This document shows positions 35,001-47,370 of a DNA stretch of 64,000 nucleotides, piece by piece. Within the stretch, counting starts at the first letter, position 1. Every line of letters begins with the position of its first letter. The notes beneath the pieces are model-generated. The model did not search any database, was not told the DNA's origin, and saw only the letters and a list, made by a program, of their open reading frames with translations. Made by a program: the position numbers and the translations under genes. The DNA comes from Spongospora subterranea f. sp. subterranea (taxonomy: Eukaryota; Endomyxa: Phytomyxea; Phytomyxea; Plasmodiophorida): contig JAUGWO010000170.1 in assembly GCA_049724395.1 (NCBI GenBank), positions 1 through 64,000 of the forward strand, given 5' to 3'.

Positions 35001-38000
35001 ACCGATAAAACGATATTGATATTGTTGAAGTTGCATAAAAATCTCTGAGCTAGTCCCATCTAATACTGATTTAAGTGTCATTTCAGAACTTGAAGAGCGG
35101 TGAAGTTTCAGGTAATCCGAGCTTGGAAACACCATGTTTACGAAAGGCTGATCACAACTGTCAAACGAGCGCCTGCAGACAAAATTAAATGATGAAAAGA
35201 ACTACTTAAATATGTACCGTTCAAGACCATGTGACAAAATGGACCGTTGGAATAAAGGGTTAATAATAAGTTCTTCACTCGTAACGGAGGGCCCATGACT
35301 CAACCTCACAAAGAGCTCGGCTGAATACGATTGAAAATCTGACTCGATGAGCGTTGCAAAACGTACCTGCAGCAGCACATAGCATGGATTCTATGTCAAG
35401 TAAAAACGGCAACGCATGGTAGGAAATGCCACGCACGGAACAGCGAAAACCCCATCGGCTACGATCCCCTTCCTTGGGCTGAGATTTAGCAGAAAATGCC
35501 ATAGATATCGTAGACCCAGGAATAATTATCGTTCGAAGGGGCCAAGTTGAGTTTTTATCAGTGTCGTTCCCGAAAAAAGGGCCGACCGGTGCCCTAGATG
35601 TCTAGAAAGGAAATTAAAAAGTTGAATTCAAGATGAAACGATACTTTTTCGTACAAAAAAAGCGTCTGTGAAAAGCACAAGTTGGTCATTATGGTCTTTC
35701 GTTGAACACCGTTTATCAAACGTGACACATATCGCGTCAGAATTTGGAAATGAAACCGTATCCCGAACAACATTAGAGCCATTACAATAAGGATGCGAAG
35801 TTTCCACCACTGTGTGAGACGATATTTCGCTGGCGACCAACTTCATAAAAGAAGAATCTGCCGAAGATGACGATGGGACCAGTCCAGCTAAGCGGTCGAA
35901 GCCCTTAATCAGCTTTGACAAAATAGAGAGAAGTTGCATTGACTGATGACAAGCAAACATTGACTTTTGTACCATGACTACAATACATGGAACAACAGTC
36001 GGTAAAAGATTGCACACTGAAGCCTGAAGGTAAGCATCGGCAGAACTACGCTGTCGCTTACAGCCGCCAAGAAATTGTTCGTGGTCAGCACGAGTGGTGA
36101 CAAGTCCAAGCAGATGATTAAACAGAAGTTCCGAGAAAAAAAACATCCAGATAGGATCAACTAAACTGGATTGCGAGGTTTGCGCATCAGTAATACCAGA
36201 ACGTACAATATATTCTTGCACGACAGAAGCAAGCAATAAATGCGATCCAGCTTCGTTTGTACTGTCACAATTTCTATTGCACAGCTGCAATAACAGAGAC
36301 ATCAGACTTGTCTGTCCAACCACAGACTGTACCAGCAAGAAAACCGGAAATTGACTGGTATGTTGAGATAGCCATACAAGCAATTGCTCGCAAAATGGGC
36401 TGGGAGGATGTGAAGTTTTCTCTTTCACTTCTGCGGAAAAAATCCCAGCAATGAAATCAGATTGCAGTTTGTCACTGGTAAAAATAATCCTTAACCCGGA
36501 AATTAGTGCCAAGCCGGCTTCGTGATGAATTTCTGTACAGACAGAAGAATGAAACTTGGTGGAAACCGCAGTCTGCAAAAATTCAGATAATTCATGGAGT
36601 TGCGAAATCCTTGGAAAATCTGGAGGATTTAGCAATTTTTCTATTTCTTCGAAATGGGCTTGAAAAAGTTTGAATGTTGATATAAGAAGAAAAGAGAACT
36701 GAATGAGCAGTTCTGACGGGGCTGAGATGACAAGACCAAAAAAAACCTTGGATAGATGAAAGAGCTCACCAAACGTGGTATTAGCTAACTCAAAACAAAA
36801 AGGAGACGATACAGAAGAAGGAATCATAGTCGACAATCTCAAAGAAGAGCAATGCTTGCGAGCCTATCATCAAAATGAATAGTGGCGCTCATTAATGAGG
36901 CATTACGTACCCGATTTAGTTTGCGTCGCAAACGTTTTTTCGCCTTACATTCGTCATTTGTTGAATCATCCTGAGATCGTAAATCGTCTTCTAGAGAACG
37001 GACCTTGGAAGAAAGCATCATAGACATTCCGTCATCGTTAAGAATACTCCTTGGATAAGTTGTAGGTGAGAAAAGAGAGTGCGATCGGAAAGCACAACTA
37101 ACCGATGCTTCAATAACCGTATCGCATGCGCAAATAAAAACAGACACATATTCAATGGAGAAGGAGACCCTACTGGAATAACTTCAGCAACAATAGATTC
37201 CGACGAAAGCGGATCGAGAAGTGAAGGAATATTAGATTTTGACATTCGAGGTCCGTGATTACGAAATGCTTGAAACTGGATGGATCCGGAAAACTGAGCA
37301 TTCCATATCAAGTCATTCGAGTGATCATAACAACCTGAAAAAAATGTTAGAAGACCAATAAAATATCTTTCTTGCAAACTACCGTTAACGCCGATGGCTG
37401 ATAATGCACCGGCACGCTCGGCGATGAGTTCACCAGTTACGGCTGAAAAAACTTTACCGACCCATTCACTCTGCAAAGCATCCTGTGTAAAAACGCAGAC
37501 ACGGTCCCGAGCCTTTATTATTACCGAATCGTTGTAATCAGATGTATACGGGGGAACCGCTACCACTATTTGAAGCCCGGTCGTGTAAACCAGCGAACGA
37601 GTAAGGAGGCTCAGATTCGTCACTGAAAGATGACGATCAGTGCTTATCAGCAAACAAGTAACGCAAATACCTGATCGATGGAGGTGGAACCTTCGGTGAA
37701 GTCTTGCGAATTTCGGATTACTGAACGCGGTTCCATGGTTTAACAACCATCTCCCAGCGGCATTGGGATCATTTTTCGATAATTTAATCGCGATTAGACA
37801 TTCATGTAAGGGATATTTATATCCTGTAGCTTTCCAAAGCATCCGCGATTGAGACTAGTATAACGTTTGAGCTTGAGTCCATCAATCAGTTCACAATAAG
37901 TACCTTAGACTCTGAAAAATAAACCCCTGGATTTTGAATTGGACATTCCGGTAATCCATCTTGAAAATCATAGACATAAACTACGACTCGAGAATTTGCG

Positions 38001-39382
38001 GTTGAAGGCGATCCTGACGAGTTCGCATCAATCCTTGATGATTCCGAAACTTGGGCGTCAACTATATACAAATTTGCGCCATCCGACATCAGAACACTGG
38101 AAGCATCACTTTTTTTTTCAGGAACATTGATGTCTGGGTTCAAGCCGAATTGTAAGACGCCAGCATCACTCAAATCATAGCAGTCAATTATATCGGCATA
38201 TGGCCACTGGGTCTGATTTGAAATTGCATAGAGAAATTTGGCGACACAAGCCAGTGATACCGACTCTTTAGCCCTATACCCTTTCCGAAAGGCATATACG
38301 TGGCCTTTTATGGTTCCATGTAAACCTGACCCCACCTTCTGAAGACCCCATGGACTGTGCATGTAAAGAAATTTTCCATCCGTTGCCAAACTTTTGCCTT
38401 TTATGGCGTCACGCTTAACAGAAGGGAAAGACCCATGCGAGATACACGCACTTGCTCTTGCCCACGTTAAAGAAAGATCATAATCAGCCTGAAAATTTTG
38501 CAGGTTTTGAACACAATTAGGAACCGGGAGCAACCTTAAAGAAGGAGAATACGACATTAAGTCAAGAATTAGCCGAGTCACCCTCAGAACAGATTGTAAG
38601 GAACCATGCAAAGCTGTGAAACCAAGGCAGGCGGAAACAATTTGACAACCCAGCTCCAGATTTTTGGAATCGATTGCAAGTGCAAACTTGGCGGTGGCTT
38701 CGCCAAAAAATTGCTCTGCAAGATCAGATGGTTCATTGCGAAGATGGAGCAATTCTAGAGTAGACATGCTCTGAATCAAGCAAGGCAACTTTTCTGACCA
38801 ATCGTTAGGATTAGACCCGTCAATGCTGTCCCATTGAGAAGGTGCACGTTCAGCAACGGAAACCGGGGAGGAGATATGATCAGAAAGCCGACTGGATTCC
38901 GGTGATTCATTTGATAAGAACATAGATGTAACAAGATCGATCAAAACAACTCTTCTTTTTTCGAGCAGATCTGCAAACGTTGATCGAGATAGGGAGAATT
39001 TGTGAAGATCTTTACTCCACTTTGAAAGTAGCAAACCTACTTGACTTTCCTGGTAATTGATACGATGTTAAAAATGAAATGTGGCGAATTGACAGCAGCT
39101 GACCTTTTCAAACGACGTTATACCGATATGATGCTCCACATCAATGGGAGGATTCATTAACGACTGTTTCGGTTCTTCATCAGTGGACTTGCACGTGAAA
39201 TAGTGCTGTAGAACAGAACGCGGGTTTGCCATTACGGATATCAAACTCGCACAAGTTTCACTAGCATCGTTTTGATCTAAACTCTTCCGTCGTCCCATCT
39301 CCGAACGGGCGGCCGAAGCGAACGAGGTCCAGAATCCTGGGACGTCCCGGATACCCCGGGCAGGAAGATATAAAAAGCTCAA
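26021..39382 (-). CDS. Giant HECT-type E3 ubiquitin ligase (HECTD4/HERC1-like)
   Basis: A chain of about 15 long minus-strand exons separated by short introns encodes roughly 4,000 residues. From the N-terminus: a conserved start region (IGITSFEKESQVGLLLSKW), a LATDGKFLYMHSPWGLQKVG block known from HECTD4-type proteins (about 38400-38280), a UBA-like helix bundle (HECLIAIKLSKNDPNAAGRW, about 37810-37750), long helical stretches, a SPRY domain (GGKWYYEVLLQSSGVMQIGW to DLDEKIIRFYLNGEDLG, 32740-32460), a RanBP2-type zinc finger (WVCVICTLVNDAASHICLAC, about 29430-29350), a galactose-binding-like domain (ENGLIWYLGTKG to LRHWKFEAF, 28920-28430) and the HECT domain (27260-26021). The HECT C-lobe has ADTCFFNLELPAYSS; its Cys codon at 26183-26185 would accept ubiquitin. 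Exact exon borders are not all verified. Confidence 0.85.
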
Positions 39383-39616
39383 GACTGAAGATGATCAATG
39401 ATCCCCCCTTAGAGCAATGTGCGTACACTGCATACAGCCATATTGACGTACATACACAACTGTACCAGTCACAACTCTACACCAGATGTGCGCATCATCA
39501 CATTGGCGCAGCCAGATTCAACATTCGGCCAATTTAGCATCAAACACATCAACATACGGCAGTAAATACGTTGAAATTTATGAAAACAGACAATTTCGTA
39601 TAATAATTACAGTTTG
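39383..39616. promoter_or_regulatory. Intergenic region between DPH5 and the HECT ligase gene
   Basis: About 230 bases lie between the DPH5 3' end and the HECT start. They must contain the HECT gene's upstream region. CA/AC-rich stretches are visible but no defined promoter element. Confidence 0.35.
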
Positions 39617-40479
39617 TTAACTACTGAGAGATATTTTTTGAAGAAATTCTTCTTCCACAACGTGCGTTTGACCAACAATAACCAGACAATGTAGTGGAGC
39701 ACCGAAGTCGGTATTGATGAGTTGCCCCATGGTCCCAGCCAAAATCACTTGATCAGCTGCACCGAGTCTGGCGACTCCGATACAACGAGTCGTGCTCACA
39801 AAGACGCCCCCTTTCTTGTTATTTTCAACCTCAAGCAGCTGCTCAAGTGCTTGATTAACCGTCATAAACCTTGGAGGTTCGTATATGGCTTTCCCTAAGA
39901 GCATGTTCTCTTCACTTTGTTCCTTGACTTTGATATCAAGCAAACACAGCGTATGAAATCCAGCATCAGCGTTGACCTTGATTTTTTCGTAAAAACTGTC
40001 GGGACGCCAGTTCACAGTGAAGAATGGAATTGAGACGGTCTGGCCAAAGTTATACAATTGCAGACCGCATGCACCAATGGCATTCATGACTGATGCATTG
40101 TGTATTGTCTTGACAGTGATATCGCGATCCCACAGCAGCACGTAGTAGCAGATCAACATGGGTTGTAGCACTACAACAGTGTTAGATTTATCATAACTAC
40201 AGGTCAGGAAACAAATTACGCGAAAGGATCTCCAACGACAAGAAATGCTACATCTTCGACTTCTGCATTCTCCAAAATCGTTTGTGAGTTAATCTCTACC
40301 ATTTCTCTGTCGGCAATTATGATATCCCGTCCATAAAACTCTTCAAGTTTGCGTTTATCGACTCCAAGGATGGACGTGTAAGCCTCCAAATAAATTCGCG
40401 AGCATCGTTTAACCGCATTAAGTCCTTTTACGGTGATATCTTCCTCATCTGCGAGGCCGAGTCCAATGATGTACAGCAT
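39617..40479 (-). CDS. DPH5: Diphthine methyl ester synthase (one apparent 1-bp frameshift)
   Basis: The start [20 protein letters not shown] and the block EAYTSIL are characteristic of Dph5. After VVGDPFA an intron of about 47 bases ends at GTTGTAG and the text resumes [11 protein letters not shown]. Further conserved stretches are [33 protein letters not shown] and [15 protein letters not shown]. The enzyme uses S-adenosylmethionine to methylate the modified His of elongation factor 2 in diphthamide synthesis, in the cytosol. The frame slips by one base in a CCC run at 40129-40131, between LLLRA and the IHNAS motif; removing one base restores the family pattern. In a conserved single-copy gene this is more likely a sequence error than a lesion. 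Length is as expected (about 270 residues). Confidence 0.9.
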
Positions 40480-40975
40480 GTTGAATTCGTTACAAAGACC
40501 AGGAGCGAGTCAAGTTCAGGACTTGCGGAAAACGGCAAACTCCGGGAATTGATTCTCAGACTGAAGAAAATTCACGTATCACGAAATATTGCCCGGTGAT
40601 ATCACTATGAACATGCAATTACAAACGCTATTTGAAGGATCAAGGTCCGCAATGGGATGAATAAAGCGCCCAAGATGAAACGGTGATCGACTGACCCACT
40701 CGTCACGACTTGCTCGCAATAGCGAAATACACTATATACCAAGCGACATTCAAGCATGCTGGCCAATCATTCTTGAAGGAATAAAGAAGAAAACGTTGTG
40801 AAGTTAGTTCCAAATTTACCAAAAATTCTGAGACACCCTTGCTTTGAAAGAATTGCGCACAATCAAACTATTATTAGCTATAGCAAAAGTGGGTCTGCAG
40901 TAAAAGCGATTTCGGAAATGAGAAAAAAGTAATCTGCAGCAAATTTGACTATAGTCCAGTAGTTCTTTCCCAATC
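40480..40975. other. Intergenic, no gene seen
   Basis: This lies between the DPH5 start and the 3' end of the TSR2-like gene. A GAATATGC/CAATCATT-rich sequence is present, but no coding frame looks convincing. It presumably holds the DPH5 promoter. Confidence 0.4.
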
Positions 40976-40978
40976 TTT

Positions 40979-41654
40979 TTATTTACGCTTTGATTTGGAT
41001 TTGTACGAAACAGTCTGCCATCCATCAGCATCAACATCAGAAGGGCGTTCAATTTCTGGAGCGGCAGCGACTTTTTTGACGATCGGAGCCGGTTTACATG
41101 GCTCGACGCATTCACATTTGGGAGATGATTGAATCGGTTCGCCAAGCGCCAAAGCCAACAGTGCCGGAGGGGATGGGTTCCGCTCAACCATGATCTGAAG
41201 GCCTGAGAAGTCATTTTTGGCGCAATCAGCGCGCAATTGAGACAGAAGTCGGGCAATCTATTCATGGCAACGGATCAACAGGGAGTTGACAACGACAGAT
41301 CATGTAACTGACAAATTCCATACTCCCGTCTTCGAGATCACAGTTGAATTTACTCGACATGAAGATATCGAGAATGTCGATGATTTCATCTTCCAACTCC
41401 TGATCGGCGTTCTTTGCACCATTGATCAACGTCGATAGCGCACCGTAGAGCTCGTCCCGGTGCATTTCCCCAATCCGTTGTGATCCCGCCCATCCATCTT
41501 GAATGGCAGTGCGAAGAATATCCCAATCATCTAAAGCGCATCTCAAACCAACCATCACCGCTTGATCGCGGTGATCATCCCAGGAAAAGGATTTCAGCTT
41601 TTGGCAGGTGCATAGCGGTTGCTGATCAATAGGGTCAGATCGTGGTGCAGTCAT
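40979..41654 (-). CDS. TSR2: TSR2-like pre-rRNA processing protein
   Basis: Exon one (41654 to about 41270) encodes AVMVGLRCALDDWDILRTAI, GWAGSQ (the WGG motif of the family, here WAG), LEDEIIDILDIFMSSKFNCD and LEDGSMEFVSYMI, which match the TSR2 domain in order. A second stretch (about 41245 to 40979) continues ARLLSQLRADCAKND and ends in a Lys-rich tail (WQTVSYKSKSKRK). TSR2 is the chaperone that escorts ribosomal protein eS26 to pre-40S particles in the nucleus. The junction between the two parts is unclear; the simplest in-frame intron would be only about 22 bases, so the true border or a small indel needs transcript data. Confidence 0.75.
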
Positions 41655-42089
41655 CTGACACAGGTTAGTGTCAATGGGTGAAAATCATAAACGTTGCCCA
41701 AACCCACATGTGCTGAGGTTCTTTAGCAATATGTGAAGTTACGAGCGCGCCTGGTCAGAGTGTTTGGATCAGGTCCTGTGGCGATGGCCGCGCTTTTTGA
41801 CTTCTTCACCAATTACCGGCCTTGCGGGAAATTCTGCGCAGAATGGGTTCTCATGGGAAACCGGTCAGACCAATTCGCGAATCACGTTTGGGAGATGCCG
41901 AATTTTTATCAGACCTGGCAGAAGTCGAGCGGTCGCCTTTTTTAACAAATAGATGGCGATACCGTAATATTGAGATGTCGGCCAGTCCGGCGAATGTTGG
42001 TTTCTCAAGTTTGTGACATCGCCATCAACCAATTCTCTTAAGGAATGAAACTGTAAACACTAAATCTTGCGTTGCGGCATTCTACGTTA
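41655..42089. other. Intergenic, no supported gene
   Basis: Three overlapping plus-strand frames of 62-70 codons cover 41733-42016 in different phases, which is the pattern of chance openness. None is recognisable. This region lies upstream of the TSR2-like gene and probably includes its promoter. Confidence 0.4.
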
Positions 42090-42299
42090 TTATCGATATG
42101 CGTCAAACTGTTTGTTTCCACAGCTCCGGCTTTTATCTTTGATTATCAAATTCGAGCCATCTTGATCATACTCGTTCACGATAACTTCACCCTGGTCAAT
42201 ATACGATATCTTCTTGATCCATGATATCGAGTCAGTTGTTGACTGCCAGTCATCTTCCCCCACCTGGGTGGACTGGGTTCCCGCTCCGTATTTCGCCAC
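42090..42299 (-). CDS. Small hypothetical protein, 69 residues
   Basis: The frame reads MAKYGAGTQSTQVGEDDWQS followed by WIKKISYIDQGEVIVNEYDQ and a Lys-rich end. Its composition is that of a soluble protein with a short beta-type segment, and it faces away from the next gene. I do not recognise a family. It may be a complete small protein or the first exon of a longer one. Confidence 0.4.
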   Translation of the reverse strand: MAKYGAGTQSTQVGEDDWQSTTDSISWIKKISYIDQGEVIVNEYDQDGSNLIIKDKSRSCGNKQFDAYR

Positions 42300-42482
42300 T
42301 CGATGAGGGATACGTCTACAGACATCTTTGGCCGCTTTCCTTACTTACCATCAGATATTTTCCTGATTGTCTAGGTTTCACTTGAACGGTTTCCCTATCA
42401 TCATTCCGAATTCGAACTGGGTCCCAGTTTATTTGAATTCTCGTTCCAACGAATTGATCTTGAAGGAGTTAGTGATAGCGCC

Positions 42483-43921
42483 ATGAGCAGCGGTCTTCCC
42501 TTTTTGGCCGCTACGATGGCGCTAATCGTTATGGTCAAGGCGGGAAATCCTGACTGGGTCGCTTCCATGAACGCTATCGACGTGCAATGCCGGGACAAGG
42601 GTGTTAGTCAAGACCCTGTCCAGTTCGTCGGGTTTATAGATGAATGCGACGACAACTCCAAAGTAGTTTATGCTCCTGCCGACAGCCGTAGCCACCTTGA
42701 TATGGTAATCGATGCTCGAAATTCGGACACGGTCGAATGGGATACGGCTCGATATAAACGATATGGGACATATTGGCCAACCGCCAACATCACTTGGCAG
42801 GTGCCCCAAGGATTCAAGAAATTTTGGTCTAGAGTGAGACCCAAACCTACTCATAGATCCATTCGTGTTGAGTTAACACCTTGTTTTAGATATATTATGC
42901 CAGCGATTCCGATAAGAAATTCGAACCAATGAAGTAAGATATATATAGACCGATATGGTGTTTGGAAGCTCCATCATTGATTAAAGTTCATAGGTATCAG
43001 TATTCTAAAGATGGTAAGTCCTGGGAACCGGTTCCCAATGTCGTGTACGACGGGAATGTCGTATGTGTGCGAAATAATTGCGAATGGTACAAGCGCAAGG
43101 AAGAAAGTGCTTCCTGGGATGAGCCGAGATACTTTTTTAAAGCAATTTGGCCGGCACCCTGCGCCGGGGAAGTCGGGAAAACATACGCAGCCGACCAACG
43201 GGTTTGCTTGTCGTTGCCGCCTCCCGACTGGAGAGGAACTGTCGATGAATTTGATGCCAGTCCCCTCAAAGACCTCTACTTCACTCCACAAATGAGCGAA
43301 CTGATTTTGGGTGCATCAGACCTCACGCCAGAGCGCCCTACCAACCTGAAGTTAACTCCTGCGCTTAACTCAATCGTCGTCACCTGGGATCCTCCAATGA
43401 CTATGAAAGAGCCCATAATTGGATACTCTGTTTACTATCAACTCGAGAGTCCAGCATTTGCAACGGCGGGTGATTATTCGCCTCCATATCTCGCGAAATT
43501 CGTCAACGTTGGCCTAGTATCGACAGTTGTGCTGACGCAATTGAATCCGAAAAAGCTCGTCATCGTTCGTGTTGCAGCAATAACGGCACGTGGAGCGGGA
43601 CCTAGCACTCTAAATAGTTGGGCGTATCCATCCGCTTCCGGCGAAATTGGTCGCTGCCTCAACCTGGTACCACCTCCGACAACGGCACCGTCAAACAGCA
43701 CTGTTAACCCATCGCAAAACGAAGGAAATCGATCGACACAAACAACACAACAATTTGTGAGCAACACCCGATCGGTGTTGTCTTCACGAATCCCAGGCCG
43801 CAGTTCACCTTCAACAAAGTCACTATCTTCAACAGAGTCCAAATCATCAGGAGCCTTTTTTTGTCCCGCATTAGTTTCAGTAATTTTTGCAGGAGTGATA
43901 GCAGTTCAGTTCATCATGTAA
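42483..43921 (+). CDS. Secreted or GPI-anchored protein with fibronectin type III domain
   Basis: Exon one (from 42483) begins with a signal peptide (LPFLAATMALIVMVKAG) and a Cys-containing region. An intron lies somewhere in about 42800-42960, and its exact ends are unclear. The second part (about 42950-43921) continues with a Cys-rich region (VCVRNNCEWYKRKEE, WPAPCAGEVG), then a fibronectin III domain: LTPERPTNLKLTPALNSIVV, TWDPPM, IGYSVYYQ, VTAIT-like AAITARGAGPST. It closes with a Ser/Thr/Pro-rich stalk of about 90 residues, probably O-glycosylated, and a hydrophobic C-terminus (CPALVSVIFAGVIAVQFIM) typical of a GPI-anchor signal. The likely role is cell-surface adhesion or interaction; the ligand is unknown. 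Confidence 0.7.
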
Positions 43922-44402
43922 ATCATATTTAATGAAAAAAAAACATTGTTTGCACTTTGAACATAAGCAGTTTCGAAAAGAGTGAGGAGGAGAGAAGGTT
44001 GAGCTCGCGCAGTTCAAAATTGACGGTCTGAGAAGGTAAACTCGGCTAGGTCAAACCAGCCAATGGGAAGTAGTCAGGTCGTCTCCGGTTGTATAGAAAG
44101 GCTAGTGAAAGGTTTTAATATGATTGACCCGGTAGCCTAAACGGGCTAATGAAGGTCATACTGTGGGTTGAGATAAAATGATGATGCCAATGATGACCAG
44201 GATTCATTCAGGTTATCATCATTTATTGCGTGACAGCTCGTTGAGGCGGAGAGGCCATTTACAGTATCTCGTTCCTTGTTTGCTCTGCGCCTCCTGTTTG
44301 TGACTATGTGTCGGCTATTAGCTTATTGTTGATTGGACCGGACCTGGGGGTCTTAGAGCCTGCGGGGAGTTCCGGGGCTGGGGCTTGCGGCAATTTAGCT
44401 CG
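43922..44402. other. Intergenic, no gene seen
   Basis: A plus-oriented spacer between two plus-strand genes. A near-repeat of TGAAGG/GAAAGG character and a purine-rich patch are visible. It likely contains the 3' UTR of the fibronectin gene and the promoter of the next gene. Confidence 0.4.
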
Positions 44403-45956
44403 ATGTTGATGGATTATGTTCGCAGGAACTCTGTTCTTCGTGAATATCTGCATCGGTTCGATGAGCGCCAATGGCAGGAAGTCGTAAAGCTTACACTTAT
44501 ACTGGGTAAGATTAGTAAGCCCATTTGCTGATTGAAACTGTTTTTTTTATTTGAAATATCATGAAAAGGTGTTCAAAGTCTCAAATTAAATGAGTATGAG
44601 ATGCAGATGCTGACAGTCGAGAAACTGGTCCAGTTCTGCGGTCAGTAGATTCGCTGGTAGCGTCATGTTCAACTTGTCAACTATGTTTATTAGCCCAGGG
44701 TACAGCGTTTACCAGCATGAACGAAGCTTTGCCTGGTTTACAAAATACTTTGGCAGAAGTTCAAAACAAAATATCGGCTCTTAACGGAGAGCTAGAAAAC
44801 CGAAAATTAAAAAACAGTGAAGTTGAACAAAAACCTGTCACAGCTTGCAACGATCAAACGACGTCGGATGTTGCTATTGGATCGATCAATAAACCGAAAC
44901 CAAGGAAAGCGTCGTACTATAAGGAAGCAAGGTCACAATATTCCCGACAAACTGTCCATGGGCTCAACGACCCTTCTGGATCTGTTAAACTAGCCCTCTC
45001 TGACCCAATAACAGAAAAACCTGCGGTTAAACGTCCCAAATCCGCCAAGGTTCGTCGTCCTCCTCGTTTAGCCTACTCTGTTCCCTCTAAATCTCCACAA
45101 ACTGCTTATACTGATTTGACGACGAGTCACTATATTGATGTTCCACCTACATTCAGGGATATTAGAAGGGCAACACCATCGGCATGCAATGAAGAAATGG
45201 TTCCAGTTAAACAGAGTCCTCAATTACCTCTCAACAGTAATTCCTCATTGCAAAAGAAAGAACTCAGTAATAACCGAAAGATCCCCGCTTATCTTCGCCA
45301 CATCGGATCATCAATCAAAGACACTGTCAGGAAGGATCGAGAGAATGCAGCTCGATATCGACGTTCACGTAGAGATTCAATCTACGAAGTTACTCGTTTC
45401 AAGTCGGATGATAAAAGGGGCAATCTCGATCGAGATGTTCATCGAAATGAGGAGAAATCAGTGCTTCAGATTGCAGAACAATTTCTGTCAAATCCGTTGA
45501 TGAAAGCCATTAGCGGGTCTAACCATGATTATGATGAGTACAATTTTCAAGCCCAGCCAAGGAGCAATGGGGAAAACAGCAGGTCGCGTCATTGGCAGCA
45601 ATCATCACATCAGCCTGTTATCAGGGATGCTCCCTGAGTCAGTCGATGAACTGGCGTATATACTTCGATCCTGGGTGAAGACCGAAGAAGGACCACCGAC
45701 GCAACCTAAAACTCCTGATGATGGCATATTGGCGTCACTGAAGAAAACTAGCGAGCAAATCATGTCCGAATCCCCTGGAAAGACACCATGGTGTTCTAAT
45801 CTCCCTTCGCATGCCCAGCGAAGATCATCTCAAGTCTACTGGTCGCTTCCTGTTGAATCCGATGCATTTGACCACTGTTCGAACAACGTTCAAGAACGCT
45901 TCACTAACCTCGTTCCAGAACGATCGTGGGAGTTTTCAGCAGAAGTTTTCGAGTAA
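44403..45956 (+). CDS. Coiled-coil and disordered protein with conserved-looking N-terminal helix bundle
   Basis: Four exons can be joined from an ATG at 44403. Exon one reads MLMDYVRRNSVLREYLHRFD and ends KLTLILG. Exon two (after an intron ending AAAAG near 44568) gives VQSLKLNEYEMQMLTVEKLV, and exon three starts near 44695 with AQGTAFTSMNEAL, followed by a coiled coil (LQNTLAEVQNKISALNGELE). The rest is Ser/Arg/Lys-rich and disordered to about 45590. A final join with GT..AG and only about 31 bases restores LLSGMLPESVDELAYILRSW to 45956. The architecture resembles cytoskeletal or centrosomal scaffold proteins (the N-terminus is reminiscent of DUF4485), but I do not assign a function. Confidence 0.6.
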
Positions 45957-46735
45957 GGCGCTACCAAACGCCTTTGGACCCAAATCACTTATTTAGACGA
46001 AAGCAATTCTTAGATAAATTATATATGTTGATGTTGTAATTCTTCACAATTTCTAGAGTTTTTGAAATCTAGGCGATGGACATGCCACGCTGACGTTGAT
46101 TGACTGACTAAAGAGTCTGGTTGTAGTACGTAGTATGAATCGGCGAACGAGGCTAGAAATGACAAAATGGGTTCATCTTCAAATCAGTCATCCCATTTAC
46201 GTCACGCTCCCTATCAGCTGGCGCCAAGGTGGCACGTTTGGCGGCGGTGGGTCGAGCGCGGCGATCGGAAATTGGTCGTAAGCAAAGAAGGCCAGGGTCG
46301 GCGGTTTACCAGCAGAGGATTGTGCTCGCAACAGCTGCCCACCTTTCTTTATGGGAAAAAGGCGGGGTCGCTTCTCCTGTCGCTACCTATCCATAAGAGA
46401 TCGAACTGATCACGGTTGGGAATGTAAGAGCAATAAACGAATGAATATATTGAGAGGGGCTTAGGACACATAAGTTCATGGCTGGAGTCGCGGCTCGATT
46501 GCTCAAGGCAGGCCGTCAGCACTGAGTGGATTCGCAGAGGTCGCTTGTCAGGTTGGATTGGAACGTAGAAGCTCAGTGGATCATTAGTGCCGCTGCTGTT
46601 CGAGGAGATCGAACGTAGTGTGGTACAACAGGATCCATATCAATATGTCAGCAGGATTACGTCGACAGTCTACTTCTGCGAATCAATATGGGGTCCTGCA
46701 ACTCTGTGGAATCGCCACACCGATTTGGTCTCTAT
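45957..46735. other. Mixed spacer, possibly 5' part of the copia remnant
   Basis: Frames at 46167-46409 and from 46587 are unrecognised. The second runs into the copia RNase H region and is probably degraded pol sequence. Confidence 0.35.
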
Positions 46736-47370
46736 CTTCAGCGAAGACATGAGTCCTTCCAATAATCAAGATTGTGAGGACATGAAAACCGTTCCCAACT
46801 CGGAACTAGTCGGCGGTTTGAACTGGCTTGCAACAACTACAAGACCCGACATTGCGCACTCTGTTGGTGGTCCCGGTCGCCGTCATTGAACGTTGAGTTC
46901 GTCGCTACCTCTCCGGCACCTCTGAATATGGAATCATGTTTTCCAGGCATCTTGAAGGGTCCAACAACGCCCTTATCGGTTACAGTGATGCCGACTGGGT
47001 TGGCAACCCTGATGATCATCGATCAACAACGGAATTTATCATTACAGTCCATGGTTCTCCGGTATCCTGGAAATCGAAACTTCAACCCTCAACCGCATTC
47101 CCGTCCGTTTAGGCTGAATACATCGCATTATGTGCAGTATCTTGCGAGGCGAAATGGATACGTCAACTTCTTCCGGAACTCGAGTATCCCGATTTGTCAG
47201 CTACAACCATATTTGAGGACAATCATGGTTGCATCTCAATAAGTGCAAACAATTGAACAGATGCGAGAACTACGCATATTGATGTCAAGTACACCATTTC
47301 GTGATTGATCGGCAATAATCAACTTAAGGTCGAATACATGCCCACTGACAGAATGATAGCAGATTGACTC
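46736..47370 (+). pseudogene. Ty1/copia reverse transcriptase-RNase H tail, degraded
   Basis: Across shifting plus-strand frames the hallmark blocks appear in order: ELVGGLNWLATTTRPDIAHSV (the reverse transcriptase to RNase H link), a YSDADW-type motif near 46980, STTEF, SWKSKLQPSTA, AEYIAL, EDNHGCI and finally TTHIDVKY with MPTDRMIAD. In-frame stops and frameshifts separate them. A purine-rich tract followed by TG at about 47402-47412 could be the polypurine tract and the first bases of a 3' LTR. The copy cannot be active. Confidence 0.85.

Noticed and set aside
41733-42016. Overlapping plus-strand frames of 62-70 codons
   Set aside because: Three phases are open at once, none has a motif, and they lie in the likely promoter region of the TSR2-like gene.
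46167-46409. 80-codon plus frame as an independent gene
   Set aside because: No family resemblance; it lies directly upstream of degraded copia sequence and is likely part of it or chance.
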